DNA of 26,072 nt from CBFGWV01 sp965652545 (lineage in GTDB: Bacteria > Pseudomonadota > Gammaproteobacteria > Competibacterales > Competibacteraceae): contig CBFGWV010000033.1 in NCBI GenBank assembly GCA_965652545.1, forward strand, positions 1-26,072, in the 5' to 3' direction. How positions within the stretch are numbered: the stretch's first letter is position 1; the number at the start of each line of letters is the position of its first letter. The position numbers and the translations under genes are program-made. Positions 7,980-16,777 of this stretch are shown one piece after another. Below the pieces are notes generated by a model, which did no database searches, was not told where the DNA came from, and saw only the letters and a list, made by a program, of their open reading frames with translations.

Positions 7980-8900
7980 ATGGCCTTGAATCCATCCAGC
8001 ATCGCCAACCTGCCAGCCAGCCGCTGGTGGGGCAGGCTGGCGTTCCTGGCCGCGCTGGTGCTGGTCGTGCTCCTGGCTCGCGATCTGGCCCGGCTGACCT
8101 GGACGTTTCTTGCGCCGGCGCCGACCACCGCCATCGCGCCACTGGCGGCCATCCCCATGAATGCGCCGCCACCACCGTCGCGGGCGGTCGAGACCATCGT
8201 CGCGGCCAAGCTGTTCGGCGACGCCGATGCCGAGCCGCCGCCCGAACCCGAGGTCGTGATCACCGAGGATGCGCCGGAAACCGCGTTGAATCTTCGCCTG
8301 AGCGGGGTTTTCCAAAATGAGGACGGACGCGGGCGGGCGCTGATCGGCGAGGGCAGCGGCGATGAGCGCGTCTATGCTGTGGGCGACGTGCTGCCCGGTG
8401 GTGCGACACTCGAACGGGTGCTCACGCGCAAGGTGTTGATCAGCCGCAATGGGCAGACCGAATCCCTGTCATTGCCCGAGCCGGAGTCCGGCGGCGGCCA
8501 GACGTCGCTCGATCTGGGCGGGACGGCATCGCTACCGCAGGCCTCGAACGGCAATCAGGGCCCGGTGGAGGTCAACGCCGGTGCGGTCGCCGGTGAGTAC
8601 CGGCAGGCATTCAGCGGTAACATCAACACCTTGCAGGATCTGGCCTTTGCTACACCGTATGTGGAGAACGGCCAGTTCGTGGGCTTTCGCCTGCGACCGG
8701 GGCGGCGACGCGAATTGCTGGGGCAGTTGGGGCTGCAAAGCGGGGATATCCTGGTGTCCATCAACGGCAGCCGGCTGGAGAACCCAGCTCAGGGTATGCA
8801 GGCCCTGGAGACGCTCTCCTCCAGCGGCTCGGTGTCGGCCACCGTCATGCGCAACGGCAATGAGATTCCATTCTCCTTCAACCTTGGTTCCGCCCAATGA
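7980..8900 (+). CDS. gspC: Type II secretion system protein C (inner-membrane linker)
   Basis: A 306-residue bitopic inner-membrane protein that connects the secretin to the inner-membrane platform. It has a short cytosolic N-terminus, one transmembrane helix (~19-35, rich in LVVL), and a proline/alanine-rich linker. The homology region follows at ~98-165, with LRLSGVF, AVGDVLPGGATLERV and RKVLISRNG. The C-terminal PDZ domain (~225-303) includes GFRLRPGRR, LGLQSGDILVSINGSRL and the SVSATVMRNG strand. Length is typical for GspC. The ATG at 7980 lacks an obvious Shine-Dalgarno sequence; a TTG two codons upstream is an alternative. The stop overlaps the gspD start (ATGA), showing translational coupling. 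It is the first gene of the gspCDEF operon. Confidence 0.93.
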   Translation: MALNPSSIANLPASRWWGRLAFLAALVLVVLLARDLARLTWTFLAPAPTTAIAPLAAIPMNAPPPPSRAVETIVAAKLFGDADAEPPPEPEVVITEDAPETALNLRLSGVFQNEDGRGRALIGEGSGDERVYAVGDVLPGGATLERVLTRKVLISRNGQTESLSLPEPESGGGQTSLDLGGTASLPQASNGNQGPVEVNAGAVAGEYRQAFSGNINTLQDLAFATPYVENGQFVGFRLRPGRRRELLGQLGLQSGDILVSINGSRLENPAQGMQALETLSSSGSVSATVMRNGNEIPFSFNLGSAQ

Positions 8901-10951
8901 AACGGCGCGGTGATTGGGTGACCATGATCAGATTCAAACCCGCGATCCGCTGGACCGCCTCGTTTCTGCTCGGTGCCGCGCTGTGCGCCAAGGGCGCATG
9001 GGCCGAACCGGTGACACTGAACCTCAAGGACGCTGACATCGGCGCGCTGATCGCCAGTGTCTCTGAAATCACAGGCCGCAATTTCATCGTCGATCCGCGG
9101 GTGAAGGCGCGGGTAAGCGTGGTGTCGTCACGGCCGATGGAGCAGGACGAGATCTACGAGGTGTTCCTGTCGATCCTCTCCGTGCACGGCTTTGCGGCGG
9201 TGCCCGGTGACAATGTCACCAAGATCATCCCCTCCCCCAACGCCAAGCAGGAGGCCATCCCGACCATCGGCCAGGGTGTGGATGCGACCGGCTCGGATCA
9301 GGTCGTGACCCGCATCATTCAAGTCAAAAACGTCTCGGCCGCTCAGATCGTCCCCATCCTGCGGCCGCTGATTCCGCCCGATGGCCATCTGGCGGCGTAC
9401 TCGCCGACCAACGTGCTCATCGTCTCCGACCTCGCCGGCAATGTGGAGCGCATCGCCAACATCATCGCCCGCGTCGACCAGGCCAGTAATGAGGACATCG
9501 AAATCATCGGCCTTCAGCACGCCTCCGCCGCCGATGTGGTGCGCGTACTGACCTCGCTGGAACAATCGCGCCAGCAGTCGCCGGAGCTCTCCGGCGGCGC
9601 CGCCCCGCCGCGCCTGGTGGCCGACGAGCGCACCAACAGCATCCTGCTCGGCGGCGAGGGCAGCGCACGCCTGCGCATGCGCACACTGATCGCACACCTG
9701 GATACACCGCTTCAGGCCGGTGGCAACACCAAAGTCATCTACCTGCGCTACGCCCGCGCGGCGGATCTCCTGCCGGTGCTGCAGGGCGTGAGCCAAAGCC
9801 TCGGGGGCGGCGGCACCGCAGCCCCCACCGGTGAGGGCGGCCAGCAGACGCCGCTGAACATTCAGGCGGACGAGAGCACCAATGCCCTGGTCATCACGGC
9901 CGAGCCGGCCGCACTGGCCGCACTGGAGTCGGTAGTGAGCCAGTTGGACGTGCGGCGCGCCCAGGTGATGGTCGAGGCGGTGATCGCGGAGATATCCACC
10001 ACCAAGGCCGCCGAACTGGGCGTGCAATGGGTCATCGACGGCAGTGGCGACGGCTCCATCGTTGGCCTGACCAATTTCACCAACTCCGGGGTAAGCGCCG
10101 CCACGGTCGCCCAAGCCGCGTTGAACGGCTCGAGCTCCAACCTGGGCAATCTCGGGTCGCTGGCGGCCATCGGCCTGGGCGACTTCAGTGGGAGCTTCCG
10201 CTTTGGTGCCCTGATCTCCGCATTGAAGACCGACTCGGACGCCAATATCCTCTCCACGCCCAGCCTGGTCACCCTGGACAACGAGGAGGCGGAGATCGTC
10301 GTCGGCCAGAACGTGCCCTTCGTCACCGGTACCTTCACCACCAGTACCGGCGGCGACAGCGGCGTGACCGGCAACCCCTTTCAGACCATCGACCGCGAGG
10401 ACGTGGGCCTTACGCTGCGCATCAAGCCGCAGATCAACGAGGGCAATGCGGTACGACTGGATATCGAGCAGGAGGTCTCCAACATCGTGGATACCACCAA
10501 CTCGGCCAGTCAGGGTCCGACCACCAACAAACGCTCGATCAAGACCAGTGTGCTGGTCGAGGACGGCCAGGTCCTGGTGCTCGGCGGGTTGATCGACGAT
10601 GTCCTGCGCGAATCGCAGCAGAAAGTCCCGGTGCTCGGTGACATGCCGGTGGTCGGTGAGCTGTTCCGCTCCCGCCGCACTGAAAAGGAAAAGCGCAACC
10701 TCATGATCTTCCTGCATCCGGTGATCATCCGCGACAGCCTGGAGGGCACCCTGCGCACCAACGACAAGTACAGCTACATCCGCCAGCAACAGTTCCTTGC
10801 CCGCGAGCGCGGCGTCAGTCTGATGCCGGAGGTCGACACGCCGGTCCTGCCTGAGCCGGAAATCGTCCGCCGCCAGCGCTCGATCATGACCCTGGACTTC
10901 CAGCCGGTATCCGGCCCCGGCGGGCCGATCGATGGGGGCAACAGCCAGTGA
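8897..10951 (+). CDS. gspD: Type II secretion system secretin
   Basis: A 684-residue outer-membrane secretin forming the exit pore for folded exoproteins. A signal peptide spans residues ~1-36, with cleavage after AWA. The N0 domain starts at VTLNLKDADIGALI. N1-N3 repeats follow (VTRIIQVKNVSAAQIVPILR, then DVVRVLTSLEQ, then VIYLRYARAADLLPVLQG), with a glycine-rich loop in N3. The secretin core includes AELGVQWVIDG, LSTPSLVTLDNEEAEI, VGQNVPFVTG, REDVGLTLRIKP and VLVLGGLIDD. The tail (~640-684) may be an S domain for a pilotin. The ATG overlaps the gspC stop by four bases; a second in-frame ATG at 8924 would give a more standard signal peptide. Its stop overlaps the GTG start of gspE. Confidence 0.95.
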   Translation: MKRRGDWVTMIRFKPAIRWTASFLLGAALCAKGAWAEPVTLNLKDADIGALIASVSEITGRNFIVDPRVKARVSVVSSRPMEQDEIYEVFLSILSVHGFAAVPGDNVTKIIPSPNAKQEAIPTIGQGVDATGSDQVVTRIIQVKNVSAAQIVPILRPLIPPDGHLAAYSPTNVLIVSDLAGNVERIANIIARVDQASNEDIEIIGLQHASAADVVRVLTSLEQSRQQSPELSGGAAPPRLVADERTNSILLGGEGSARLRMRTLIAHLDTPLQAGGNTKVIYLRYARAADLLPVLQGVSQSLGGGGTAAPTGEGGQQTPLNIQADESTNALVITAEPAALAALESVVSQLDVRRAQVMVEAVIAEISTTKAAELGVQWVIDGSGDGSIVGLTNFTNSGVSAATVAQAALNGSSSNLGNLGSLAAIGLGDFSGSFRFGALISALKTDSDANILSTPSLVTLDNEEAEIVVGQNVPFVTGTFTTSTGGDSGVTGNPFQTIDREDVGLTLRIKPQINEGNAVRLDIEQEVSNIVDTTNSASQGPTTNKRSIKTSVLVEDGQVLVLGGLIDDVLRESQQKVPVLGDMPVVGELFRSRRTEKEKRNLMIFLHPVIIRDSLEGTLRTNDKYSYIRQQQFLARERGVSLMPEVDTPVLPEPEIVRRQRSIMTLDFQPVSGPGGPIDGGNSQ

Positions 10952-12438
10952 GCGCCGTGCCGGCCACCGAGCTGCCGCGGCTGCCTTACGCGTTCGCCAA
11001 ACGTCATGGCGTGGTGGTCACCGGTATCGAGGACGGCCATGTGCTGCTGGCCTGCCGCGGCGCGGTGCCGGTGCAGACTCTGGCCGAGGTGCGGCGGGTG
11101 CTGGGCCAGCCCCTGAAGCCGCAGCGCATCGAGGCCGGCCGCTTCGAGGACCTGCTCTCACGCCAGTACGAGGGCGGCGGCAGCGGTGCGGCACGCATGA
11201 TGGAGGACCTGGGCGAGGAGATGGACCTCAACGCCATCGCCCAAGCCATGCCCGAGCCCGAGGACCTGCTGGAGAGCGCCGACGATGCACCCATCATCCG
11301 GCTGATCAACGCCTTGCTCACCGAGGCGATCAAGGAAGGCGCCTCGGATATTCATATCGAATCGTTCGAGAACCGGCTCAACGTGCGCTTTCGCATCGAC
11401 GGGGTCCTGCGCGAGGCGCTGAGCCCACCGCGCGCACTGGCGCCGCTGCTGGTCTCGCGCGTCAAGGTCATGGCGCACTTGGACATTGCCGAGAAGCGTC
11501 TACCCCAGGATGGCCGCATTTCCCTACGCGTGGCCGGTCGAGCCGTGGACGTTCGCGTCTCGACCATACCCTCGGGCCACGGCGAGCGCGTGGTCATGCG
11601 CTTGCTGGACAAGCGCGAAGGCCGCCTGGATATCCGCCAGTTGGGCATGGACGCGGACACCGAAGGCCGGCTGGAGCACCTGATCCGCCGCCCGCACGGC
11701 ATTTTGCTGGTCACGGGGCCCACCGGCTCCGGCAAGACGACCACGCTGTACAGCGCACTGACCCGGCTCAACGACCGCCTGCGCAACATCATGACGGTGG
11801 AGGACCCCATCGAGTACTATCTGGACGGCATCAGCCAGACCCAGGTGTCCTCGAAGGTCGACATGACCTTCGCCCGCGGGCTGCGCGCCATCCTGCGCCA
11901 GGATCCGGATATCGTGATGGTCGGCGAGATCCGCGATCTGGAAACCGCGGAGATCGCCGTCCAGGCCTCGCTTACCGGTCATCTGGTGCTGTCCACGCTG
12001 CACACCAACAGCGCCATCGGTGCGATCACCCGCCTGCGCGACATGGGCGTGGAACCGTTCCTGTTGTCGTCCTCGCTCATCGGCGTGGTCGCCCAGCGCT
12101 TGGTACGCACCTTGTGCGTGCACTGCAAAACCCCATACACCGCCAGCAGCGTCGAGTGCGCCGAACTGGGCATCGAGGAGCGCAACCCGCCGACGCTGTA
12201 CCGTCCAACCGGCTGCGAGCACTGCAACCGCCTGGGCTACCGCGGTCGCGGCGGTATCTTCGAGGTGGTGCCGATCACGCCACTGCTGCAAACGCTGATC
12301 CACGATGGCAGCGGCGAGCAGGCCATGACCGTCGAGGCCCGTCGACACAGCGCCGCCATGCGTGATGACGGCGTCCGCCGTGTGCTGGCCGGCGACACCA
12401 GCCTGGAAGAGCTAGTCCGCGTCACCTACGAAAACTAG
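10948..12438 (+). CDS. gspE: Type II secretion system ATPase
   Basis: A 496-residue cytosolic hexameric ATPase that powers pseudopilus assembly. It has an N-terminal domain (~1-110) for binding GspL and a middle PAS-like region with ASDIHIESFENRLNVRFRID. Walker A is GPTGSGKTTT at ~257-266. The Asp box is around TVEDPIEYY, Walker B is DIVMVGEIRD at ~322-331, and the His box is LSTLHTN. The C-terminal metal-binding element is complete: C390-x2-C393 and C423-x2-C426, typical of GspE and absent from many PilT-type ATPases. The start is GTG, overlapping the gspD stop as GTGA. Sixteen bases separate its TAG from the gspF start. Confidence 0.96.
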   Translation: MSAVPATELPRLPYAFAKRHGVVVTGIEDGHVLLACRGAVPVQTLAEVRRVLGQPLKPQRIEAGRFEDLLSRQYEGGGSGAARMMEDLGEEMDLNAIAQAMPEPEDLLESADDAPIIRLINALLTEAIKEGASDIHIESFENRLNVRFRIDGVLREALSPPRALAPLLVSRVKVMAHLDIAEKRLPQDGRISLRVAGRAVDVRVSTIPSGHGERVVMRLLDKREGRLDIRQLGMDADTEGRLEHLIRRPHGILLVTGPTGSGKTTTLYSALTRLNDRLRNIMTVEDPIEYYLDGISQTQVSSKVDMTFARGLRAILRQDPDIVMVGEIRDLETAEIAVQASLTGHLVLSTLHTNSAIGAITRLRDMGVEPFLLSSSLIGVVAQRLVRTLCVHCKTPYTASSVECAELGIEERNPPTLYRPTGCEHCNRLGYRGRGGIFEVVPITPLLQTLIHDGSGEQAMTVEARRHSAAMRDDGVRRVLAGDTSLEELVRVTYEN

Positions 12439-12454
12439 GAGCCTGCCAGCTGAT

Positions 12455-13681
12455 ATGCCCGCCTATGCCTATGTCGCCCTGGATGCCCGCGGCCGCGCCA
12501 AGAAGGGCATTCTAGAGGGCGATACGCCCCGTCAGGTGCGCCAGTTGCTGCGCGACCAGGGCCTCGTCCCCACCGAGGTCGACGAGGTCAGCGGCCGCGT
12601 TCGCGAGGGCCAGAAGGCGCCCTCGGGCAAGCGACACTACCGCGCGCGCCTCTCGGCTACCGAGCTCGCCCTGGTCACCCGTCAGATCGCCACGTTGGCC
12701 GCCTCCGGGCTGCCGCTGGAGGAGGCTCTGGGCGCGGTCGCGCGCCAGGCTGAGAAGGCCCGCGCCGGGCGCTTGCTGATGGCTGTACGCGCCCGTGTAC
12801 TGGAAGGCCATTCATTGGCGGACGCCCTGGGTGAGTTTCCGCGTGTGTTTCCCGAGCTGTACCGGGCCACGGTACGTGCCGGCGAGCAGTCCGGTCATCT
12901 GGATATCGTCCTGGAGCGGCTGGCCGACTACACCGAGAACCGCCAGGTGTTGCGCCAGCGGGTCACGGTGGCGTTGTTCTACCCGCTGCTGCTGACTATC
13001 GCCTCCTTGGCCATCGTCGCCGGCCTGCTGACTTATGTCGTGCCCAAGGTCGTGCAAGTCTTCGAGGGGATCGGCCAGGAACTGCCGCCTCTGACCCAGG
13101 GCTTGATCGCCGTCAGTGAGTTTCTACAAGCCAACGGGTTGATTCTTCTCGTGATATTGGTGCTGACCGTCATCGGGGTCAGCATCGGCATGCGCCGGCC
13201 CGGGTTCCAACGCGCCGCGCATCGCATCATCCTGCGCATGCCGTTGGCCGGGCGCCTCACGCGTGGCCTGAATGCCTCACGTTATGCCCGTACCTTCAGC
13301 ATTCTCACCGCCAGCGGCGTCCAGGTGCTCGAGGGTTTGCGCATCAGCGCGCAGGTGATCGCCAACCGCCCTATGCGCGAAGCCGTCGAGCAGGCGGCGG
13401 TCAGGGTGCGCGAAGGCGCCAGCATCAACCGCGCCCTGGGCGAGAGCGGTTTGTTCCCGCCGATGACGGTGCAGCTCATCGCCAGTGGCGAGGCCAGCGG
13501 TCAGTTGGAAAACATGCTCGAGCGCGCGGCCCAGCACCAGGAGCGCGAGACCGAGACCATCATCTCCGGCCTGCTGGGCTTGTTCGAGCCCCTGCTCATC
13601 CTGGTCATGGGTGCGGTGGTGCTGGTCATCGTGCTGGCCATCCTGTTGCCGATCTTCGATCTCAACCAGTTGGTGCGTTAA
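12455..13681 (+). CDS. gspF: Type II secretion system inner-membrane platform protein F
   Basis: A 408-residue polytopic inner-membrane protein that transmits ATPase motion to the pseudopilus. The start MPAYAYVALDARGRAKKGIL is characteristic. Two related cytosolic domains are present: the first has LVTRQIATLAASGLPLEEAL and the second has RYARTFSILTASGVQVLEGL. Three hydrophobic helices are seen (~170-197, ~226-244 and a C-terminal one ending in ILLPIFDLNQLV). Length is standard. The ATG has AGGAG upstream. It is the last gsp gene here: the pseudopilin gspG and the remaining components do not follow. A large inverted repeat begins 20 bp after the stop. Confidence 0.96.
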   Translation: MPAYAYVALDARGRAKKGILEGDTPRQVRQLLRDQGLVPTEVDEVSGRVREGQKAPSGKRHYRARLSATELALVTRQIATLAASGLPLEEALGAVARQAEKARAGRLLMAVRARVLEGHSLADALGEFPRVFPELYRATVRAGEQSGHLDIVLERLADYTENRQVLRQRVTVALFYPLLLTIASLAIVAGLLTYVVPKVVQVFEGIGQELPPLTQGLIAVSEFLQANGLILLVILVLTVIGVSIGMRRPGFQRAAHRIILRMPLAGRLTRGLNASRYARTFSILTASGVQVLEGLRISAQVIANRPMREAVEQAAVRVREGASINRALGESGLFPPMTVQLIASGEASGQLENMLERAAQHQERETETIISGLLGLFEPLLILVMGAVVLVIVLAILLPIFDLNQLVR

Positions 13682-13700
13682 ACAGGCAGGACAACGAATA

Positions 13701-13818
13701 TGTAGGATGGGTTGAGCGAAGCGATACCCATCATGGAGCGGCGACGACCCAAATGGGGGACACGCGACTTCGATCAAGTGCGGCTGATGGGTATCGCTTC
13801 CGCTCAACCCATCCTACA
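13701..13818. repeat. REP-like long inverted repeat after gspF
   Basis: The left arm (13701-13733) begins TGTAGGATGGGTTGAGCG. The right arm (13785-13818) is its reverse complement, with only one extra base across 33-34 positions. The 51-base centre (13734-13784) is not symmetrical. It fills most of the 174-bp gap between the convergent gspF and rimI genes. Sequences with this TGTAGGATGGGTT core are, as I recall, scattered dispersed repeats in several gammaproteobacteria. No transposase is encoded. It could form a long cruciform or RNA hairpin and stop transcription from both sides, although no T-run follows either arm. Confidence 0.85.
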
Positions 13819-13855
13819 TTGGTGACTCGACTCGAGCTCTCGCGGATCAAACCTC

Positions 13856-14326
13856 CTAGCCAAGCTCCCGCGCCATCACCAGGGCGTCTTCACGCCCCTC
13901 GCGCGCCGGATAGTAGCCGCGTCGGGTGCCGATCTCGTTGAAACCGGCGCTCTGGTACAAGCCCACGGCCCAGGAGTTCGACGGGCGGACCTCCAGAAAT
14001 ACAGTCTTGGCGCCCTGCTCGCCCGCCATACCGACGAGGTGCTCGAGCATGCGCCGGCCGACACCGCGGGCCTGGCACTCCGGCGCGACACAGAGGTTGA
14101 GGATGTGCCCCTCGCCCGCCGCCACGGACAGCACGCCGTAGGACACCACCGCCCGCCCGAACTCCAGCACGCGACAGCGGTAACCGACCCGAATGCAGTC
14201 ACGCATGATCGACTCGGTCCAGGGGAATTCATAGGCACGCCGCTCGATGGCCATGATCTGCTCCAGATCGGGGGCGATCATGGCGCGGAATCGGCCACCG
14301 GCCAGAGGACCGGGTTGGGCACTCAT
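13856..14326 (-). CDS. rimI: Ribosomal protein S18-alanine N-acetyltransferase
   Basis: A 156-residue GNAT acetyltransferase that acetylates the N-terminal alanine of ribosomal protein S18. RimI-like features are AIERRAYEFPWTESIMRDC near the N-terminus, HILNLCVAPECQARGVGRRM with the Q-x-R-G-x-G acetyl-CoA loop, FLEVRPSNSWAVGLYQSAGF and the tail RRGYYPAREGREDALVM. The ATG at 14326 overlaps the stop of the upstream glycosylase gene as ATGA. An in-frame extension to 14359 has no homology. It is the last gene of the ilv-leu transcript. Co-occurrence with a family-4 uracil-DNA glycosylase is common, as I recall, in related genomes. Confidence 0.92.
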   Translation of the reverse strand: MSAQPGPLAGGRFRAMIAPDLEQIMAIERRAYEFPWTESIMRDCIRVGYRCRVLEFGRAVVSYGVLSVAAGEGHILNLCVAPECQARGVGRRMLEHLVGMAGEQGAKTVFLEVRPSNSWAVGLYQSAGFNEIGTRRGYYPAREGREDALVMARELG

Positions 14327-15171
14327 GCATCGTCCTCCTGGGCGCGATAGGTTCGCCACGCCAGCCGAAGGTCGTCCCAGGCGCGGGACTTCTCCGACGG
14401 GCTGCGCAGCAGATACGCCGGATGGTAGGTCACGACCAGGGGTAGATCAAAGCCCGGCAAGCGGTGCACCCGGCCGCGCAGGCGTCCGACCGGCTCATCC
14501 GAGCTCAGCAGACGTTGCGCCGCGATCCGCCCCACTGCAAGAACGAGCTTGGGTTGAAGCAAGGTGATCTGGCGCGCCAGGAATGGCCAGCAGGCGTCGG
14601 TCTCCGCCGGCTCCGGGTCACGGTTGCCGGGCGGCCGACTCTTGAGGATGTTGGCGATATACACGGTCTGTCGGTCCAGCCCCAGCGCCATGAGCATGGC
14701 ATCGAGGAGCTTGCCGGCGCGGCCGACGAACGGCTCACCGCGCCGGTCCTCTTCGGCGCCCGGCGCCTCGCCGACGATCAGCCAATCCGCCGTGCGATTG
14801 CCGACGCCAAACACCGGGCGTGTACGGCTGGCATGCAGGGGGCAGGCGGTGCAGCTCCCGACCGCGTCCTCCAGGGCATCCCAGTCGAGCGTGGCAATGC
14901 CGGCGTCGGCAGGCTTGGCTGGTGGCGCAGCAATATCCGCTACGGGCGCGGCGGGCTCCGGCGTCCATTCAGGGTCCGGGCGCTCGCGCATGACGATGGT
15001 GGGCGCATCGTCGGCCGGTGCCATGGCCACCACGGGCGGTTGCGGCGGCTCCGCTTCCATGGGCACCGATGGGCGCTCGACAGGCGCCGGCTCACCCGGC
15101 GTTGCGGTGCGCAGACGCCACTGCGGCACCCCCAGGGCGGCCAGTGCACGTTGACGTTCCGACGGACTCAC
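14323..15171 (-). CDS. Family 4 uracil-DNA glycosylase-like protein with altered Fe-S site
   Basis: A 282-residue protein whose C-terminal ~190 residues are a family-4 uracil-DNA glycosylase, which excises uracil from DNA. Motif GEAPGAEED (134-142), RAGKLLDAML, NILKSRPPGNRDP and the catalytic-pocket TYHPAYLLR (H250) are visible. The family binds a 4Fe-4S cluster with four cysteines. Here C107, C110 and C194 are present, but the third, in the K-C-R-P motif, is serine (S178, codon at 14638-14640). Residues ~20-95 are a Pro/Ala/Glu-rich, probably disordered extension, often seen in proteobacterial homologues. The start is GTG, three bases after the leuA stop. The stop overlaps rimI. Confidence 0.88.
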   Translation of the reverse strand: MSPSERQRALAALGVPQWRLRTATPGEPAPVERPSVPMEAEPPQPPVVAMAPADDAPTIVMRERPDPEWTPEPAAPVADIAAPPAKPADAGIATLDWDALEDAVGSCTACPLHASRTRPVFGVGNRTADWLIVGEAPGAEEDRRGEPFVGRAGKLLDAMLMALGLDRQTVYIANILKSRPPGNRDPEPAETDACWPFLARQITLLQPKLVLAVGRIAAQRLLSSDEPVGRLRGRVHRLPGFDLPLVVTYHPAYLLRSPSEKSRAWDDLRLAWRTYRAQEDDA

Positions 15172-15174
15172 GGT

Positions 15175-16722
15175 CTACACATTGCCCAGTTGCGGATGGG
15201 AGCGCGCTTCCGGCGCCAACAGGCGCCCCAGGGCGTTGACGTAGGCGCGCGCCGAAGCCGCGACGATGTCCGGGTCGGCCCCTTGGCCATTGACGATGCG
15301 GCCGTCCTTCTCCACCCGCACGGTAACTTCGCCCAAGGCATCGGTCCCGCCGGTGATGGCGTTGACCGAGTACAACTGAAGGTTGCCGCCGACCGCCAGA
15401 ATGCTGTCGATGGCCTTGAACGCCGCATCGACCGGACCGTCGCCCTGGGCCGTGGCCTGTCGCTCGTGCCCATCGACCTGCAAAGTGACATTCGCCGTCG
15501 GGACTTCACCGGTCTCGCTGCCCACCTTCAGGTAAACCAGCCGCACCCGCTCGTTGTCCGCCGCCAGACTGGCATCGGTGGCCAGGGCCTGGAGATCCTC
15601 GTCGTAGATTTCGTGTTTCTTGTCCGCCAAGTCCTTGAAGCGGGCAAAGGCATCGTTGAGCTCTGCATCGCTGGCAAAGATCACGCCCAATTGCTCCAGG
15701 CGCGAGCGGAACGCGTTACGCCCCGAGTGCTTGCCCATGACCATGCGGTTGGCGCTCCAGCCGACATCCTCGGCGCGCATGATTTCGTAGGTCTCGCGGT
15801 GCTTGAGCACGCCGTCCTGGTGAATGCCGGACTCATGCGCGAACGCGTTGGCACCCACGATGGCCTTGTTCGGCTGCACCGGAAACCCGGTGATGCCCGA
15901 GACCAGCTTGGAGGCGGGCACGATCTGCGTGGTGTCGATGCGGGTGTCGCAGGTGAACAAGTCCTGGCGGGTACGCACGGCCATGACGATCTCCTCCAGC
16001 GCCGCATTGCCGGCCCGCTCGCCCAGCCCGTTGATGGTGCACTCCACCTGGCGGGCGCCGGCCTGCACCGCCGCCAGGGAGTTGGCGACCGCCAGACCCA
16101 GATCGTTGTGGCAATGCACCGAGAACACGGCCTTGTCGGCGTTTGGCACGCGCTCGCGCAGTGCGCGGATGGTGTCGGCGAACTGGCTGGGTACGTTGTA
16201 GCCCACGGTATCGGGGATATTGATAGTGCGTGCGCCGGCGTCGATCACCGCCTCGACGATGCGGCATAGGAAGTCGATCTCCGAACGGCCGGCATCCTCG
16301 GCCGAGAACTCGACATCGTCTGCCCACTGCCGGGCGCGTTGTACCGCCTTGACCGCCGCCTCGATGACCTCATCCGGCGCCATGCGCAGCTTCATCTGCA
16401 TATGGATGGGGCTGGTGGCGATGAAGGTGTGCACGCGAGGGGCTTCGGCCGGCCGCAAAGCCTCGCCGGCGCGGTCGATGTCCGCCATTGTGGCGCGGCA
16501 CAAGGCGGCGACACGGCTCTCCTTGACGACCTCGGCCACCGCAAGCACGGACTCGAAGTCCCCCTGGCTGGCCATGGGGAAGCCCGCCTCGATGACATCC
16601 ACCCGCATGCGCTCGAGAATGCGCGCGATGCGGACCTTCTCCTCGCGGGTCATGGACGCGCCGGGACTCTGCTCGCCATCGCGCAAGGTGGTATCGAAAA
16701 CGACCAGATGTTCAGCGCTCAT
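15175..16722 (-). CDS. leuA: 2-isopropylmalate synthase
   Basis: A 515-residue enzyme that condenses acetyl-CoA with 2-oxoisovalerate in the committed step of leucine synthesis. The TIM barrel (~5-270) begins with VVFDTTLRDGEQSPG, where D10 is a metal ligand. H203 and H205 in SVHCHNDLG complete the metal site, and NIPDTVGY, NGLGERAGN and HESGIHQDG are further signatures. The C-terminal regulatory domain (~390-515) is present, so leucine feedback is expected. Length matches the 510-525 form. The ATG has GGAG upstream. It lies 55 bp after pssA on the same strand and is followed by the glycosylase gene after three bases. Confidence 0.97.
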   Translation of the reverse strand: MSAEHLVVFDTTLRDGEQSPGASMTREEKVRIARILERMRVDVIEAGFPMASQGDFESVLAVAEVVKESRVAALCRATMADIDRAGEALRPAEAPRVHTFIATSPIHMQMKLRMAPDEVIEAAVKAVQRARQWADDVEFSAEDAGRSEIDFLCRIVEAVIDAGARTINIPDTVGYNVPSQFADTIRALRERVPNADKAVFSVHCHNDLGLAVANSLAAVQAGARQVECTINGLGERAGNAALEEIVMAVRTRQDLFTCDTRIDTTQIVPASKLVSGITGFPVQPNKAIVGANAFAHESGIHQDGVLKHRETYEIMRAEDVGWSANRMVMGKHSGRNAFRSRLEQLGVIFASDAELNDAFARFKDLADKKHEIYDEDLQALATDASLAADNERVRLVYLKVGSETGEVPTANVTLQVDGHERQATAQGDGPVDAAFKAIDSILAVGGNLQLYSVNAITGGTDALGEVTVRVEKDGRIVNGQGADPDIVAASARAYVNALGRLLAPEARSHPQLGNV

Positions 16723-16777
16723 GGGGGGGCGCTCCGTGCGGGGTCAACGTCTCTTCAAGATAGCGCAAGTGCGCGCG

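Noticed and set aside
9128..10789. 553-codon open frame on the minus strand
   Set aside because: Antisense to gspD, with no recognisable domain; a GC-rich shadow frame.
14464..16269. 601-codon open frame on the plus strand
   Set aside because: It is antisense to udg and leuA, both firmly identified; its composition is typical of shadow frames in GC-rich DNA.
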